From Adenophora triphylla var. japonica (taxonomy: Eukaryota; Streptophyta; Magnoliopsida; Asterales; Campanulaceae): a DNA stretch of 64,000 nt. Shown here in pieces: positions 1 to 10,089 of this stretch. The stretch lies in the NCBI GenBank assembly GCA_022495995.1, contig JAFEMH010001235.1:372001-436000 (forward strand). Reading direction: 5' to 3'. Numbering within the stretch: the stretch's first letter is position 1; every line of letters begins with the position of its first letter. The notes below the pieces were generated by a model that worked only from the letters and a program-made list of their open reading frames with translations, had not been told where the DNA came from and did not search any database. A program made the position numbers and the translations under genes.

Positions 1-1398
1 TCTTCATTCAAGATCAAGTCTTTATGTCATTTGAAGGATCTCCCACCCGATTGGGACCTTTTGAGAGCAGCAGCAAGGTTTTGGGACGTCCGGAGACACG
101 TTTACTGCTTTTCTTACAATGAGATTATCCCAACGCATGAAGACTTCCGAGCCTTGATTGGGGGTCCCGAAATTGAGGCTATATCAATTCCATTGATCGA
201 AGACGTGCCGGTGGCGGCAAAGCTTGCATCTTTTCTGCAGATTTCTCTGGGAGAGGCTGAGGAGATGATGATTGCTCCGGACAGGATTGACCTTTCTGAT
301 ATCCCGGGCAGGTTTGGGTCTCCGGCTATGGCTACTACCACGGTGGCTATGGATGCCTTTATCCTTTGCATATTTTCCTCTCTGTTCACCGCTGAGTCCT
401 TGGGGATCTGTCATGGTGGTCTCTTGGACATGGTTAGGAATTGCAGGGGTGGGAAGGACATTGTCCCACTGGTTTTGGGTGAGACCCTTCATGACATTGA
501 TAGGATGGCTAGGGGAGACCATTTCATGAGGTCTGGGAGCCCGGCTGTGCTGACTTTATGGCTACAGGAGAGGCTTGGGGCTTTGCCAGGGGCTTTGCCG
601 ACTCAGTGCCCCTGGGTGATTTCTCGGAGAGGTGCACCTAGGCAGCAGGGCCAAGGTGATTGGGAGCTGATGATGGCTAGGCTATCCACTTCAGATATTC
701 GCTGGTGGGTACCTCACTGGAGGCTACAGACCAGGAGGACATTTCAGGAGTCCTATATAGTGAGGGTTCCAGGGTTCTGCTGGTCGTCCTTCTACATACC
801 CTGCTTGGTATCCAGACAGTTCGAGGCCTTGCAGGAGCCGTTGGGCGATTGGGAGGACATCCGCACCATGGAGGTGGTGCCATTATATATGAGAGATCCA
901 GCCAGCTTCTCTTTCTTCTCGAGGGCTTGGACATACACCGTTTTCCCACCCAGGGCTATCCTCAGGAGCAGAAAGAGTGCCATCTTGACCACTGTCTACT
1001 TGGATTGGTACGAGAGAGAGATGGGAGCGACTCAAGTCATATTGGGGGAGAGACGTCAGGCTTTATTGGGAGCTGACTGCGACTTGAGTAGGACTCTGAG
1101 GGAGACTGAAGCTAAGGCGAGTTACCATAACCAGTCGGGTGACCTTATCAAAGATATGGAAGCTCGGTATAAGAGGCTTTCTGAGGTTGCTCCTTTGACT
1201 GAGGCTCGGAGGGAGGAAGTGCGGACTCGTGCTCGAGTAGAGAGGGCACTTATTGACACAGGTCTGATGGAGGCTCCAGTGAGGATACCAGAGATCGGGA
1301 TGAGGGAGACCGACATCATAGAGAAGAAAAGAAAGAAAACTCGACGGGGTCGAGGTAAAGGGAAGAAGACCAAAGAAGACTCAGTGAATGACGACTGA
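1..1398 (+). CDS. Antisense extra ORF of element A, DUF7745 / plant-mobile-domain-like protein, 5' partial
   Basis: The frame is open to the window edge, so the real start lies further left; residue counts here start at the in-frame TTG at position 31 (455 residues). It ends at TGA 1396-1398. The first part (WDLLRAAARFWDVRRHVYCF, then a YNEIIPTHEDFRALIG segment) has the layout of the plant DUF7745/plant-mobile-domain family, where a helix is followed by a 'P-T-x-E-D-F/Y' segment. The C-terminus is basic (KKRKKTRRGRGKGKK), possibly a nuclear-localisation or nucleic-acid-binding tail. It lies antisense to pol and 3' of it, the usual place of the antisense ORF of Tat elements. Its biochemical role is not known. 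It is uninterrupted over 1.4 kb although the sense pol is decayed, which may mean later constraint or chance. Family assignment is from pattern memory, not from a search. Confidence 0.7.
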   Translation, partial: SSFKIKSLCHLKDLPPDWDLLRAAARFWDVRRHVYCFSYNEIIPTHEDFRALIGGPEIEAISIPLIEDVPVAAKLASFLQISLGEAEEMMIAPDRIDLSDIPGRFGSPAMATTTVAMDAFILCIFSSLFTAESLGICHGGLLDMVRNCRGGKDIVPLVLGETLHDIDRMARGDHFMRSGSPAVLTLWLQERLGALPGALPTQCPWVISRRGAPRQQGQGDWELMMARLSTSDIRWWVPHWRLQTRRTFQESYIVRVPGFCWSSFYIPCLVSRQFEALQEPLGDWEDIRTMEVVPLYMRDPASFSFFSRAWTYTVFPPRAILRSRKSAILTTVYLDWYEREMGATQVILGERRQALLGADCDLSRTLRETEAKASYHNQSGDLIKDMEARYKRLSEVAPLTEARREEVRTRARVERALIDTGLMEAPVRIPEIGMRETDIIEKKRKKTRRGRGKGKKTKEDSVNDD

Positions 1399-1804
1399 CA
1401 GATCTTTTCTTAGGATTCCCTTATTGCCATTTTTGCAAACATAGTAGTTTATTAGGCATTTTATTGTATTTTAGATCTTTGTAGCAGGTTAGCAGGGTCA
1501 AGAGTAGACCGTGCTTGACCTCATCAAGAAGTTTTTAACTTGTAATGAACAAGAGATATTATCTTAGAAATTAATCAAGACACAATTTCATGGAAATTTC
1601 TGATGTCTTATTGATTAGGACTCGTTTTATGAAAATTTGAATATCCTTTATTATTGTTTAGGACGCATTTCATGGAGACTTAATCGTCCTTTTTATTGTT
1701 TAGACCGAACCATAAATGGCTGCCTACGTTCCCCTTTTACAAGAAAGACTAAGGGGCTCAGGTCTTCGTAGTTCATTCTGGTGAACTTTCTTTTTTATGT
1801 GCAG
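1399..1804. other. Non-coding spacer between the antisense ORF and pol of element A
   Basis: No credible ORF. This would be the 3' untranslated part of the antisense transcript. It contains T-rich stretches and a short imperfect repeat around 1600-1700 (variants of 'CATGGAAATTT..AT..CTTATTGATTAGGAC'-like phrases, each shorter than 40 bp). Nothing else is recognised. Confidence 0.5.
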
Positions 1805-2032
1805 CCCTGTTTTTTGCCTAGACCGCCCTTTTTTGGGTTTTCAGCCTAGCTGGGCATTACTCTTTTTGCACTAAGATTTTTTTTCTCTTTTTTTTTTTTA
1901 TGTGCGACCCTGTTTTTTGCCTAGACCGCCCTTTTTGGGTTTTCAGCCTAGCTGGGTATTACTCTTTTTGCACTAAGATTTTTTTTCTCTTTTTTTTATT
2001 TTCCTTTTTTTTTTCTTTTTTTTTATTTCTTA
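1805..2032. repeat. Two-copy ~103-bp tandem repeat in the 3' untranslated region of element A
   Basis: The phrase GCCTAGACCGCCC recurs at 1816 and 1919, followed each time by a T-rich run and a 'CAGCCTAGCTGGG.ATTACT' segment, giving a period of 103 bp. The reverse complement of the same unit occurs twice in element B at about 13656-13850 (period about 96). Relative to their own elements both arrays have the same orientation and the same place, just 3' of the sense ORF. Confidence 0.8.
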
Positions 2033-3208
2033 GACATAGTACCTTCGGAGCTTATCACCGTTGGACCGGGTGGACAAAGGGATTGCCGTCCAGTGTCTCG
2101 CAAGCTTCATGGCTCCTCCCGATAGTATCTTACGCACCACATACGGGCCGATCCAAACGGGTTCCCACTTTCCCGTGGGGTTGTCTCGATACGGGGCTTC
2201 ACTTTCAATACTAAGTCACCCTCTTTGATGTCCCCTGGCCTTGACCTTTTGTCAAATGCTCTGGCCATTCGCCTCTGTAGGCTCGGGTGTGCTCCATGGC
2301 CTTTAGCCTTCTTTCATCGAGCAGGGCCAACTCATCATGCCGGCTACGTAGCCATTATACTTCGTTGACACTGTTTTCCAGGAGGACCCTTAATGACGGG
2401 ATTTCCAACTCCACTGGTAACACTGCTTCCATCCCGTAGGTTAGGGCAAAAAGAGTTTCTCCTGGTGGGCTTCGACAGACGTTCAGTAGCCCCAGAGTGC
2501 CAGGTGTAGCTTTTCGGGCCAATCACGACCACGGGTGGCCATTTTTCGGATGATCCATTCGAGTGTCTTATTAGCAGCTTCCACGGCTCCGTTAGTCTGA
2601 GGTCTGTATGGGGATGACTTGTGGCGAGTGATTCTGAATTCAAACAGTAACCTATCGCAGTCTCCTTCAAAGTGCGACCCATTATCAGAAATGATCTCAT
2701 TGGGCACCCCGTATCTACACATTATGTTTTCCTTGATAAACTGGGCCACCTTCTTGGAAGTGAGGACCTTGTAGGACTTGGCCTCTACCCACTTGGTGAA
2801 GTAGTCGACGGCTACTAACACAAATTCATGCCCATTGCTTCCTGTCGGGGCTATCTTCCCTATCACGTCAATACCCCAAGTTGCAAACGGCCAAGGAGTC
2901 GTCATGCAGTACAGGTCATGAGGCAGGAGATGGTTGAGGTTGGCAAACCGTTGGCATTTATCGCACGCTCGGACATGCTGGACACAGTCTGTTTCCATGA
3001 AAATCCAGTAGTAACCCATTCTGAGGATCACTTGCATCAGGGCTCTAGCATTCATATGAGGACCGCAGGGACCATTGTGGACTTCAGTCATCAACTCTCT
3101 GGCCCTTTCTTGAGTGACACACAAGAGGAGTGGTCCTTGGTACCGCTTTTTGTACAGGTTGCCTCCTAGAATGACATAATGGGAGGCCAACCTTTTCAGG
3201 GCTTGCAA
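2033..3208 (-). pseudogene. pol: Element A integrase (zinc-binding, DDE core and C-terminal GPY-like part), decayed
   Basis: The zinc-binding part has the spaced H-H-C-C pattern (HNGPCGPH ... CDKCQRF). The core shows the first Asp in WGIDVIG, the second in IISDNGSHF and the Glu in NGAVEAANK, so the DDE catalytic triad is present. The frame breaks at a stop at 2483 right after LALWGY, where the family continues with an RT.TGETPF-like segment. The C-terminal part is visible again in another frame up to about 2033, including WIGPYVVRKILSGGAMKL, a GPY-type motif, and DKLRRYYV at the end. Integrase would insert the cDNA into the genome. This copy cannot make a full protein. Confidence 0.88.
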
Positions 3209-3298
3209 GCTCTTGGCTTTGACACCTTCTTTTGGTCTACCTTCTTCGTCTCTGAAAGCTGACTCTCCATCTTTGAGGAACTGGTAAATTTGATTGTA

Positions 3299-4405
3299 TC
3301 AGGGTTCCTTGATAGGCTCAGGTTCCAAGTCTACTTCATAAGAGAAGGCCGGGGCTTCTCTTCTACCCACTCTGAAGGGCTTTATGGCTTTTCCCTCGGG
3401 GATCTCTACCAGTGAGGCTAGAGTAGCTAGGGCATCTGCGAATCTGTTCTTTTCCCTTGGCAAGTAGTGGAAAGTCACTTTTCTGAACCGTCCGATCAAC
3501 TCCCCCATATAGGCATGATACCGCTGAAGATTAGGGTCCACAGTCTTCCATTTGTTGGAGACCTGGTTGATGATCGTGGGTGAGTCTCCATAAACTTCGA
3601 GCTCTTTGACATTCCTTTCTAGGTCAGCTTCTAAACCAGCAATGCAGGCTTCGTACTCGGCAACATTGTTCGTGGCAGGGAAGTTCAACTTAAGGGCTAT
3701 GGGCGTGTGTTCATCTTTCGGATCAACCAGCAGCATCCCTACGCCATTTCCTCTTTTGTTAGCGGCTCCATAAAAAAAAAGTTGCCATCGGTTCTCAGGC
3801 TCAACTACGAATATCCCTTCATCTGGGAATTGGGGTTCAGGCCCGCGGTCCTCATTACTGGGGAAGTTCGCCAGATGGTCTGACAATGCTTGATCCTTGA
3901 TGGCCTTTCTGGTCACATAGTTAATGTCATACTCAGCTAAGAAGAAGGACCACTTTGCTAGACGCATCGAGAGGGAAGGTTTATCGAAGATGTACTTGAT
4001 GGGGTCCATTTTCGAGACCAAGTTCACAGGGTGGGCTTTCATATAATGCTTCAGCTTACCGACTACCCAGACCAGTCCTGCACAAGTCTTTTCACATGCT
4101 GAGTAATTGAGCTCACTTCCCTGCAGCTTCCGGCTGACAAAGTAGATGGCATTTTCTACCCGAGAGTCTTTCTTCTCCTGAGCAAGCATAGCCCCAACTG
4201 TCGTATCAGTGACAGTGAGATAGAGCAGAAGAGGCTTCTGTCTATGTGGGGGGCATAGTACCGGAGGATGTACTAAGTACGCCTTGATCTGGTCAAAGGC
4301 ATCCTTGCATTCTTCGGTCCACTCTTTATCTACATTCTTCTTCATGAGCTTGAAGATGGGCTCGTACATAGTGGTCAACCGGGTTGGCAAACGGTGATGT
4401 ATCAT
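3299..4405 (-). pseudogene. pol: Element A RNase H and second (archaeal-type) RNase H, decayed
   Basis: The first RNase H domain is recognised by YLTVTDTTVGAMLAQEK, a FVSRKLQGSELNYSACEK-like segment and WSFFLAEYDINYV. After a linker (ENRWQ) comes the second RNase H: LFFYGAANKRGNGVGMLLV, NNVAEYEACIAGLEADLE, and a C-terminal FADALATLAS. Two RNase H domains in tandem mark the Tat clade. In the second domain the first catalytic Asp, normally in FFDGA, is Tyr (FFYGA). The frame ends in TGA at 3299, where a Trp codon is expected before YNQIYQFL, and it is shifted relative to the RT part near 4400. Confidence 0.88.
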
Positions 4406-5324
4406 TGCGGTTGCCCATAAAGCTTTTGACTTCTATCTGGGTTTGAGGTGGCCTCATGTCCATAATGGCTTTGATCTTTCGGGGGTCGACTTCGATACCT
4501 CGCTCCGTGACCATATACCCAACCACTTTTCCCCTTGTCACTCCGAAGGTGCATTTAGCAGGGTTTAGTCTCATGGAATGTTGTCTTAGCCTCTCGAAGA
4601 ACTTTCGCAGGTCAACAAAGTGCTACCCATCCTCGCCTTTGGAGTGAATTATCATGTCATCGACGTAGACCTCAATCTCCTTGTGGATCATGTCATGAAA
4701 AAGAGCGGTCGCTGCCCTTTGATAAGTAGCCCCGGCGTTCTTAAGCCCAAATGACATTACTGTATAGCAGTAAGTTCCCCACGGTGTGGTGAAGGCTGTC
4801 TTTTCTTGGTCTTCTTCGGCCATCTTGATCTGGTTGTAGCCTGCAAAGCCGTCAACGAAGGATTTGACTTCATAGTTGGCAGTGGAGTCCACCAGGATGT
4901 CTATGTTTGGCAAGGGGTAATCATCTTTGGGGCTGGCCTTATTCAGATCCCGGAAATCTACACAGCAGTGCACCTTCCCATTGGCCTTGGTTACGATCAC
5001 AATATTGGACAACCATGTCGGATATTCGATGACTCTGATGAATCCTACCCGCAGTAGCTTCTCAATTTCTTCTTTGACCTGTAGAGACCATTCTGGCTTG
5101 ATTTTCCTCAATTTCTGCTTCGTTGGCTTAGCATCTGGTGCTAGAGGGATTCTGTGCTCTACTATTGAACTGTCTAGCCCCGGCATATCCTTGTACAACC
5201 ATGCAAAGATGTCCATGTATTCTCTGAGCAGATTAACCAGTATATCCCTTTCAACCCCCTGGAAGAAGCTTCCAATCTGTGTCTCTTTAGGTTCCTCGAC
5301 AGTACCCAAGTTAACACTTGTCAA
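4326..5324 (-). pseudogene. pol: Element A reverse transcriptase, decayed
   Basis: RT fingers and palm run from SIVEHRIPLAPDAKPTKQK through VDFRDLNKASPKDDYPLP and GYNQIKMAEEDQEKTAF to SFGLKNAGATYQRA and the catalytic YVDDMI. A stop at 4623-4625 follows the palm; the connection (LNPAKCTFGVTRGKVVGYMV) continues in the same frame to 4326. A frameshift near 4400 leads into the RNase H ORF. The catalytic YVDD is intact. RT copies the element RNA into cDNA in the virus-like particle. Confidence 0.9.
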
Positions 5325-5363
5325 AACCTCCTCGGCAGCTTGGGCCCGGTTTTCCTCTTTTAC

Positions 5364-5640
5364 GTAACACGCTTAAAGATTTCTTTAATGTATTGTTCGT
5401 TTAGTGTGTTTGCATCTTGTTCAAATGATTCATTATTAACTGTTGTTAAGTTTTGAGTTAATTTATCATTTGTTAAGTTGGCAATAAGAGGATACTCAGA
5501 AAGATCTGTCATTTCATTCAAAGCAAAGGGAAAGATGACATTGATTACATGTTCATAATCCTCAGGCGTGAGGCCTTCGGATGACTCAGAGGACTGGAAT
5601 TCAAATATTCCTGACTCGACTGACTCTTGACCCTACTGAC
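5364..5640 (-). pseudogene. Acidic linker reading frame upstream of the element A reverse transcriptase
   Basis: On the minus strand a frame of roughly 85 codons is open from about 5625 to a TAA near 5364. It is acidic and Asn/Thr-rich (ESSEGLTPEDYEHVINVIF is a typical part). It lies between the 5' ORF and RT where a protease and linker would be expected, but no D-S/T-G protease motif is visible, so protease appears deleted. I do not recognise a family. Confidence 0.45.
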
Positions 5641-5696
5641 TCTGGACCTTACACTACTTATTGACTCGAAGTGTTTGACGCGGGTTGGACTGGGGT

Positions 5697-6479
5697 TTAC
5701 TCTTTCCTGCTGTTGCCCTGGGGGGTAGCAGTCTTGTCAGCATTCTTCAGAAAGTTGGAGACTTCAAACTGATCAAAAACATGCCGAAAATCATTGGTAG
5801 GCCGGTACCTCGGAAAGATGGTGAGAGGAGCTAGAGTAGCTTGCTGCAATCTCTCGACGAGCTCGTATGTGACAACTGGACTCATTGACTGAAGAGTCTG
5901 GCACATCTTATCAATACACTGCTGATAACTCATTTTCTCTTTACTGATCTTTGACACCACGACCTTGTCAGTATAGCCAACAGGAGGGTTGGCCTGGATA
6001 ATGCTGATGAAGTCTTCTTCAGAAGGGACCTTGATTCTTCCTTAATTAGCCACGTATTCTATGGGTTTTCTGTATTCTGGCTTCCAAATCTGCTAGCTTC
6101 TCATTGAACTTCACGATGGCGACAAATTCAGAACTTTCTGCCTCGAGAGGGTCATTGACTATAGGGGTATCAGGCTGGACTGCTTTTTGAATGACGGGTT
6201 TCTTGGTAGGTTCCTTGGCATAACTGACGTAGTAGTCAAACTTGCCTGAAGGCTCCCCTAAAGTTCCAACGCTCTTCTCCCCGGCTTCGTACCTTTCTTT
6301 TAATTTCTGTTACATGGACTTCCTCTTCTTCTTCTTTCTTGAAGGAGCGTCTTCGTTAATCCATTCTTGATACTCATATTCCAAACAGTCTTCACAATCA
6401 TACACATCATACCAGATGTAACTGGGATGGCCTCTCCGACTACTTGGTCATTACCATTGTTGACTACCACGTTGGCCAT
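5697..6479 (-). pseudogene. Unrecognised 5' ORF of element A, frameshifted
   Basis: The first ATG after the leader is at 6479 (MANVVVNNGND...). The frame soon ends, while an overlapping frame reads YDVYDCEDCLEYEYQEWINE followed by a Lys/Arg-rich tail, so at least one frameshift is likely. Further down a frame ending at 5697 contains KISKEKMSYQQCIDKMCQTL and FDQFEVSNFLKNADK. There is no capsid-like Gag domain and no zinc knuckle. The length up to RT (about 1.1 kb) is too short for a complete Tat gag plus protease, so gag was lost or replaced. It could be an Ogre-ORF1-like extra protein; I cannot confirm this. Confidence 0.4.
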
Positions 6480-7108
6480 TTTGACACTGGAAAGTTGAAG
6501 CTTGAGGAATCTGGCGAACTGTCTGAGAATTCTGCACTAACAAGTCGCTGACCCGGTGTTCTCACCCACTTCTTTCTCGCTGCGGGAAAGGGATAGGAGA
6601 GGTTTAGACTCGGGGTAGGTGTTTAGGCTGAAGGCTCAAGCAATATGCAAATTAAGAATCTTCCGGTTTACTTAAAACAGTGTCTTTTATTAATTTCTAT
6701 TTGGTTGGAAAAGGGGTTCTGCCCTTCTTTTTCGCAACTACTCTAGATCCTGGATCAGTGGGTTCCGTCACTACGTCTATAAGCCCCTCGTATTCCACCT
6801 GTATTTCGACCTCCCGGGGTGGACAAATGGGCGAGGGTCCTATAGGGCACACGGATCCCACCGACCGAGAGAGAAGAACGCTCCTAACGGGTCTAGCGGG
6901 TCATAGAAACTTTTAACGGACGAGCGATGCGAATTATAGTCAAGGCAATACCGGGAAAGTCTCGTCTTTCAGCCTTAACAGAATTTCGGCAGAATTTCGC
7001 TTGCGCGATTGACGTTTTGACTTTTCGGTAATGTCCGAGAAGATAATAGGCATGGGTCGGGCGGTAAAAGCCGGATGACACAGTGTCACATTGAACTTCA
7101 TTGCATAT
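6480..7108 (-). other. Element A leader, gag-proximal part
   Basis: Untranslated leader matching, in reverse complement, the element B leader at about 10595-11600. Shared phrases include the block with GGTCGGTGGGATCCG near 6850-6870 and the GACACAGTGTCACATTGAACTT phrase near 7077-7098. It is interrupted at 7113 by element B and resumes at 22829. Confidence 0.8.
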
Positions 7109-7113
7109 GCCGT
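7109..7113. repeat. Left target-site duplication of element B (GCCGT)
   Basis: GCCGT here and GCCGT at 22824-22828 directly flank the TG...CA ends of element B. Removing B and one copy restores a continuous element A leader that matches B's own leader near 10560-10600. Confidence 0.95.
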
Positions 7114-7296
7114 TGTAAGTACCCAAATCTGGCTCATGCCTTCCGGTTAATTTTCCCGGCAATTCCGGTAATTCTTCCGGTAATTCCCCGGACTTTCCTG
7201 CAGTTCCGAAACAATTTCAGAACTGTTCCAAGCCTTTTAAGGGCTGAAGGGAATGCTTGGTGATTAAGAAACACGTTTTTCTTAATCCCAAAACCC

Positions 7297-7632
7297 TTCT
7301 AGAAGACTGCCACCTTGCATGTTTCTAGAAGGAACTGGAAGTGGCTACTTATGTCGTGCGACATAATAGGCCATGAAGACTTCTAGAAGCTTGCCACCTT
7401 GCATGTTTCTAGAAGGAACTGGAAGTGGCTACTTATGTCGTGCGACATAATAAGCCATGAAGACTTCTAGAAGCTTGCCACCTTGCATGTTTCTAGAAGG
7501 AACTAGAAGTGGCTACTTATGTCGTGCAACATAATAGGCCATGAAGACTTCTAGAAGCTTGCCACCTTGCATGTTTCTAGAAGGAAAACGGTTATGGCTT
7601 GTTATGTCGTGCGACATAATAAGCCCATGCAG
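7297..7632 (+). repeat. Four 84-bp tandem units in U3 of the element B 5' LTR
   Basis: The phrase TTCTAGAAG recurs at 7297, 7381, 7465 and 7549, an exact 84-bp period. Each unit carries one TATGTCG-type palindrome (the third unit has a mutated CAAC half). The 3' LTR has three units (20730, 20814, 20898). The array ends at the core promoter, so it may act as a repeated upstream enhancer. Confidence 0.95.
7596..7625. promoter_or_regulatory. Promoter-proximal palindrome in element B LTR
   Basis: A 30-bp near-perfect inverted repeat; 13 of 15 positions pair. The inner 16 bp are TATGTCGTGCGACATA (7603-7618). It ends 20 bp before the TATA box. Sister copies lie at 7350-7365, 7434-7449 and 7518-7533 (mutated), with variants (CACGCG core) at 8254-8269, 8277-8292 and 8300-8313. 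It could be a binding site for a dimeric protein or a hairpin. Confidence 0.75.
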
Positions 7633-7638
7633 GCAGCC

Positions 7639-7646
7639 TATAAATA
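7639..7646 (+). promoter_or_regulatory. TATA box of element B 5' LTR
   Basis: TATAAATA followed by GAGGCC and CT-rich sequence, typical of plant LTR core promoters. The matching box in the 3' LTR is at 20988-20995. Confidence 0.8.
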
Positions 7647-8394
7647 GAGGCCTTCACCTCTCATGTTGGACACCTCTCCTTCACCCCTCAGTCCCCCTCT
7701 ATAGAGAATATGCCCAGAAGCCTACTCCCTCCTCACATATCCCCCAAAACACACCCTAATCCTCCCAAAATCACTCACCATCCCACACACACTTCCCACA
7801 CACACCAAGAACCAAGGGTTCTCATTGAACCAAGGCTCAATCTCAGCCCCGGAGGTTGCTTTTTTGAAGGCTCCTATATCTAACTTGATATAGGAAGTCG
7901 TGGTATTCAAGGGTAACGATTTTCTACCCTTTTCCTTCCCCTATCTTCATTATATGTGAAATCTCTATGCTAAATGCGTTGATAATGTGGTATTCTGATT
8001 AAAGTTGCATGCTTTAGTATCATATTGCCCAGATCCACATCTGATTTCATCACATTTCATGTAAAAGCCCCGGCTTGACTTGGTTTTGCATGAACACTCG
8101 AGATGAGTGTAGATCCCGCATATCCACACCCTCTTGAAGTGTTCACCATTGATAAACTTGCTCTCTGAGACCTATTGGTGAAGTAACTTGGCTATATTAA
8201 GGCCTTGTTACCTCTGTAGATCCCAGCTGTAAGGTATCTGCAAAGTGGCTAAGTATGTCACGCGACATAGGCAGCCTATGTCACGCGACATAGGTAACCT
8301 ATGTCACGCGACAACTTATTCCAGTTTGCAGAACCTTCATCTGTCCATTTGGTAATCTGATTTTAACTCTTTTCATGCTATAATCTGATGTCAA

Positions 8395-8775
8395 TCTGCA
8401 CTTAAAATAGCATATCTGCATTTAAAGTAGTATCCTTTGCATCAAAAGAACATCTTTTTTATCAAGAGGGCATCTTTTGCATAAAAATTACATCCTTTGT
8501 ACTCAAAATCTTTTGTCACATTAAAATTGCATCCTTTGCAGCCAAAACTCATTTTCATACATAAAATGCCTCCTTCGCATTCAAAATCATTTCTTCATAT
8601 CAAAGTAGCATCCCTTTTGCCTTCAAAATAACATCTTTATGCATCATTTGTATCTAAAATTCTATTTTTCCATATAAAGTTGCATCCTTTGCATTAAAAT
8701 CATTTCTTTACGTAAAAAGCATCCTTTGCAAATCAAAAAGCATCCTTTGTAAACCAAAATGTCATCCTTTCACTA
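8395..8775 (+). repeat. Degenerate CATCCTTTGCA array in the transcribed part of the element B LTR
   Basis: About eleven variants of CATCCTTTGCA, separated by A-rich gaps of irregular length, lie in about 380 bp downstream of the promoter. The copy in the 3' LTR is at about 21745-22125. The reverse-complement form (TGCAAAGGATG) fills the same place of the element A LTR (about 24810-25260). Confidence 0.7.
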
Positions 8776-9476
8776 AAAATGTCATTTTTATATTAAATCA
8801 TGCATTTCTCCATGTCCCCATTAGCAACCTTGGAACGGACCGGTGTAAAGATCCTATCTTTACATCGTTTCTTCCATAAAGGTTTCATAATCTCTTTAGA
8901 AAGGGACAACCTTGAACCCTATATCTCCAATTATCGCTTAAGACGAGTATGAAGCATCTATATGAGCTCGACCGTCTTAACGCGTAGGGTTGATGGGCTA
9001 AGGACCCTCCTTTTCTAAAGAACCTCATTTTGGACTATAAAAGGGAGTCCCTCTCTTGATCACGCAAGTCCCGAGGTTAAAAAGCGATGATCACAAGTCC
9101 TAGATGAGGACGGGATCAAAATCCCGAATACATAAAATCCAAGAAATCCCGAGCGACAACCAATAAATGGTTTGTACGTCCGGAAGACGACTTGGGACAT
9201 TCCCTCCCCCTTATATTCAAACACATGCACACAAGAAAGCACGCAAGCAAGCAAAATAAACGGAATCTAGGGAGACTTGCTACGGCAAGGCACCTTGGGT
9301 GAACGACGATCCGTTCTTCCCAAGGGGTAACTTAACCTCCGAACCCATAAAACCTTTTTTTCAAAGTTTTGAGGTAATCAAAATGGCGTGGCGACTCCGT
9401 TTTTCAAATTAAACCGGATGTCTTCAAACTCGCGTGAATTTCCAATACACAAAATTTGGGGCACACATTCACAGTT

Positions 9477-9494
9477 TGGCGACTCCGCTGGGGA
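9477..9494 (+). promoter_or_regulatory. Primer binding site of element B, complementary to tRNA-Arg
   Basis: TGGCGACTCCGCTGGGGA starts three bases after the LTR. Its complement ends in GGAGTCG plus CCA, the 3' end of a plant tRNA-Arg. This is the primer type reported for Ogre/Tat elements. Confidence 0.9.
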
Positions 9495-10072
9495 ATATCC
9501 CAAAGGAGAAAAGCTTTCATTTTTAAAATAAACGATACTTGGTATATAGGTGGAAACCACTTAACCTTCCTGTATCGCTCCCTAACCCGGGGCTTGGGAT
9601 AAACGGTGGTTTAACAATCCCACGTACCGGTATCACTTTTCGAAAAAAAAAATAATAAAAGAAAGCTTTTCCCTTTGAAGCGGGTTAGACTCCCATCGCG
9701 GATTCCGTTTATTTTGCTTGCTTTATTTGCCTTGCATTGCATCATTTGCATCTTGAAATCTGTGCATACTTTGAACGGGAAACAACCCGGAAAATAACAA
9801 AGGAGTGGAACCTGGAAAATTGATCCATGCAGTCGTACGGCTCAATCCTCCTTGGATTCTGACCGGACGACCTCAGTGGCAATTCCACCAGGAAAAATTG
9901 AGGTTAATCTGGCAGTCCTAGTAGCTTGGGGCTACTCAGCTCCATGACTGACTGGGGCTCCCAGAAAATTTACGTGCTTACGTGCTGCATTTTCCCCGTC
10001 CCGAAAATCATTCCTTTAAAACACATTTATGAAAATCTCTATTTTAACTCAAAAAGAAACATTTTTAGGAGA

Positions 10073-10089
10073 CCGCACACTACGCGCAC
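10073..10089 (+). other. 17-bp leader block conserved in elements A, B and D
   Basis: CCGCACACTACGCGCAC is identical here, at 43310-43326 in D and, on the minus strand, at 23466-23482 in A, although the surrounding leaders have diverged. An A/T-rich 'AAAACACAT..GAAAAT' stretch precedes it in each. It may be a packaging, dimerisation or translation signal of the genomic RNA. Confidence 0.7.

Larger units (their letters stand above)
7114..9473 (+). repeat. 5' LTR of element B (2360 bp)
   Basis: Begins TGTAAGTACCCAAATCTGG and ends GCACACATTCACA, directly before the primer site. It aligns with 20548-22823 along its whole length; the length difference is one 84-bp unit (four here, three there) plus a few compensating single-base indels. 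It holds the 84-bp array, palindromes, a TATA box at 7639, a second palindrome cluster at 8254-8313 and a degenerate motif array at about 8395-8775. Confidence 0.95.

Noticed and set aside
272..949. Other ORFs overlapping the antisense ORF at the left edge
   Set aside because: Shadow frames of the DUF7745-type ORF.
7297..7632. CRISPR-like spacing of repeats in the LTR
   Set aside because: Units are contiguous 84-bp tandem repeats without unique spacers, in a plant LTR; there are no cas genes.
9477..9494. tRNA-Arg gene
   Set aside because: Only 18 bp match the tRNA 3' end directly after an LTR; it is a primer binding site. The same holds for 24103, 42855 and 60521 (tRNA-Met).
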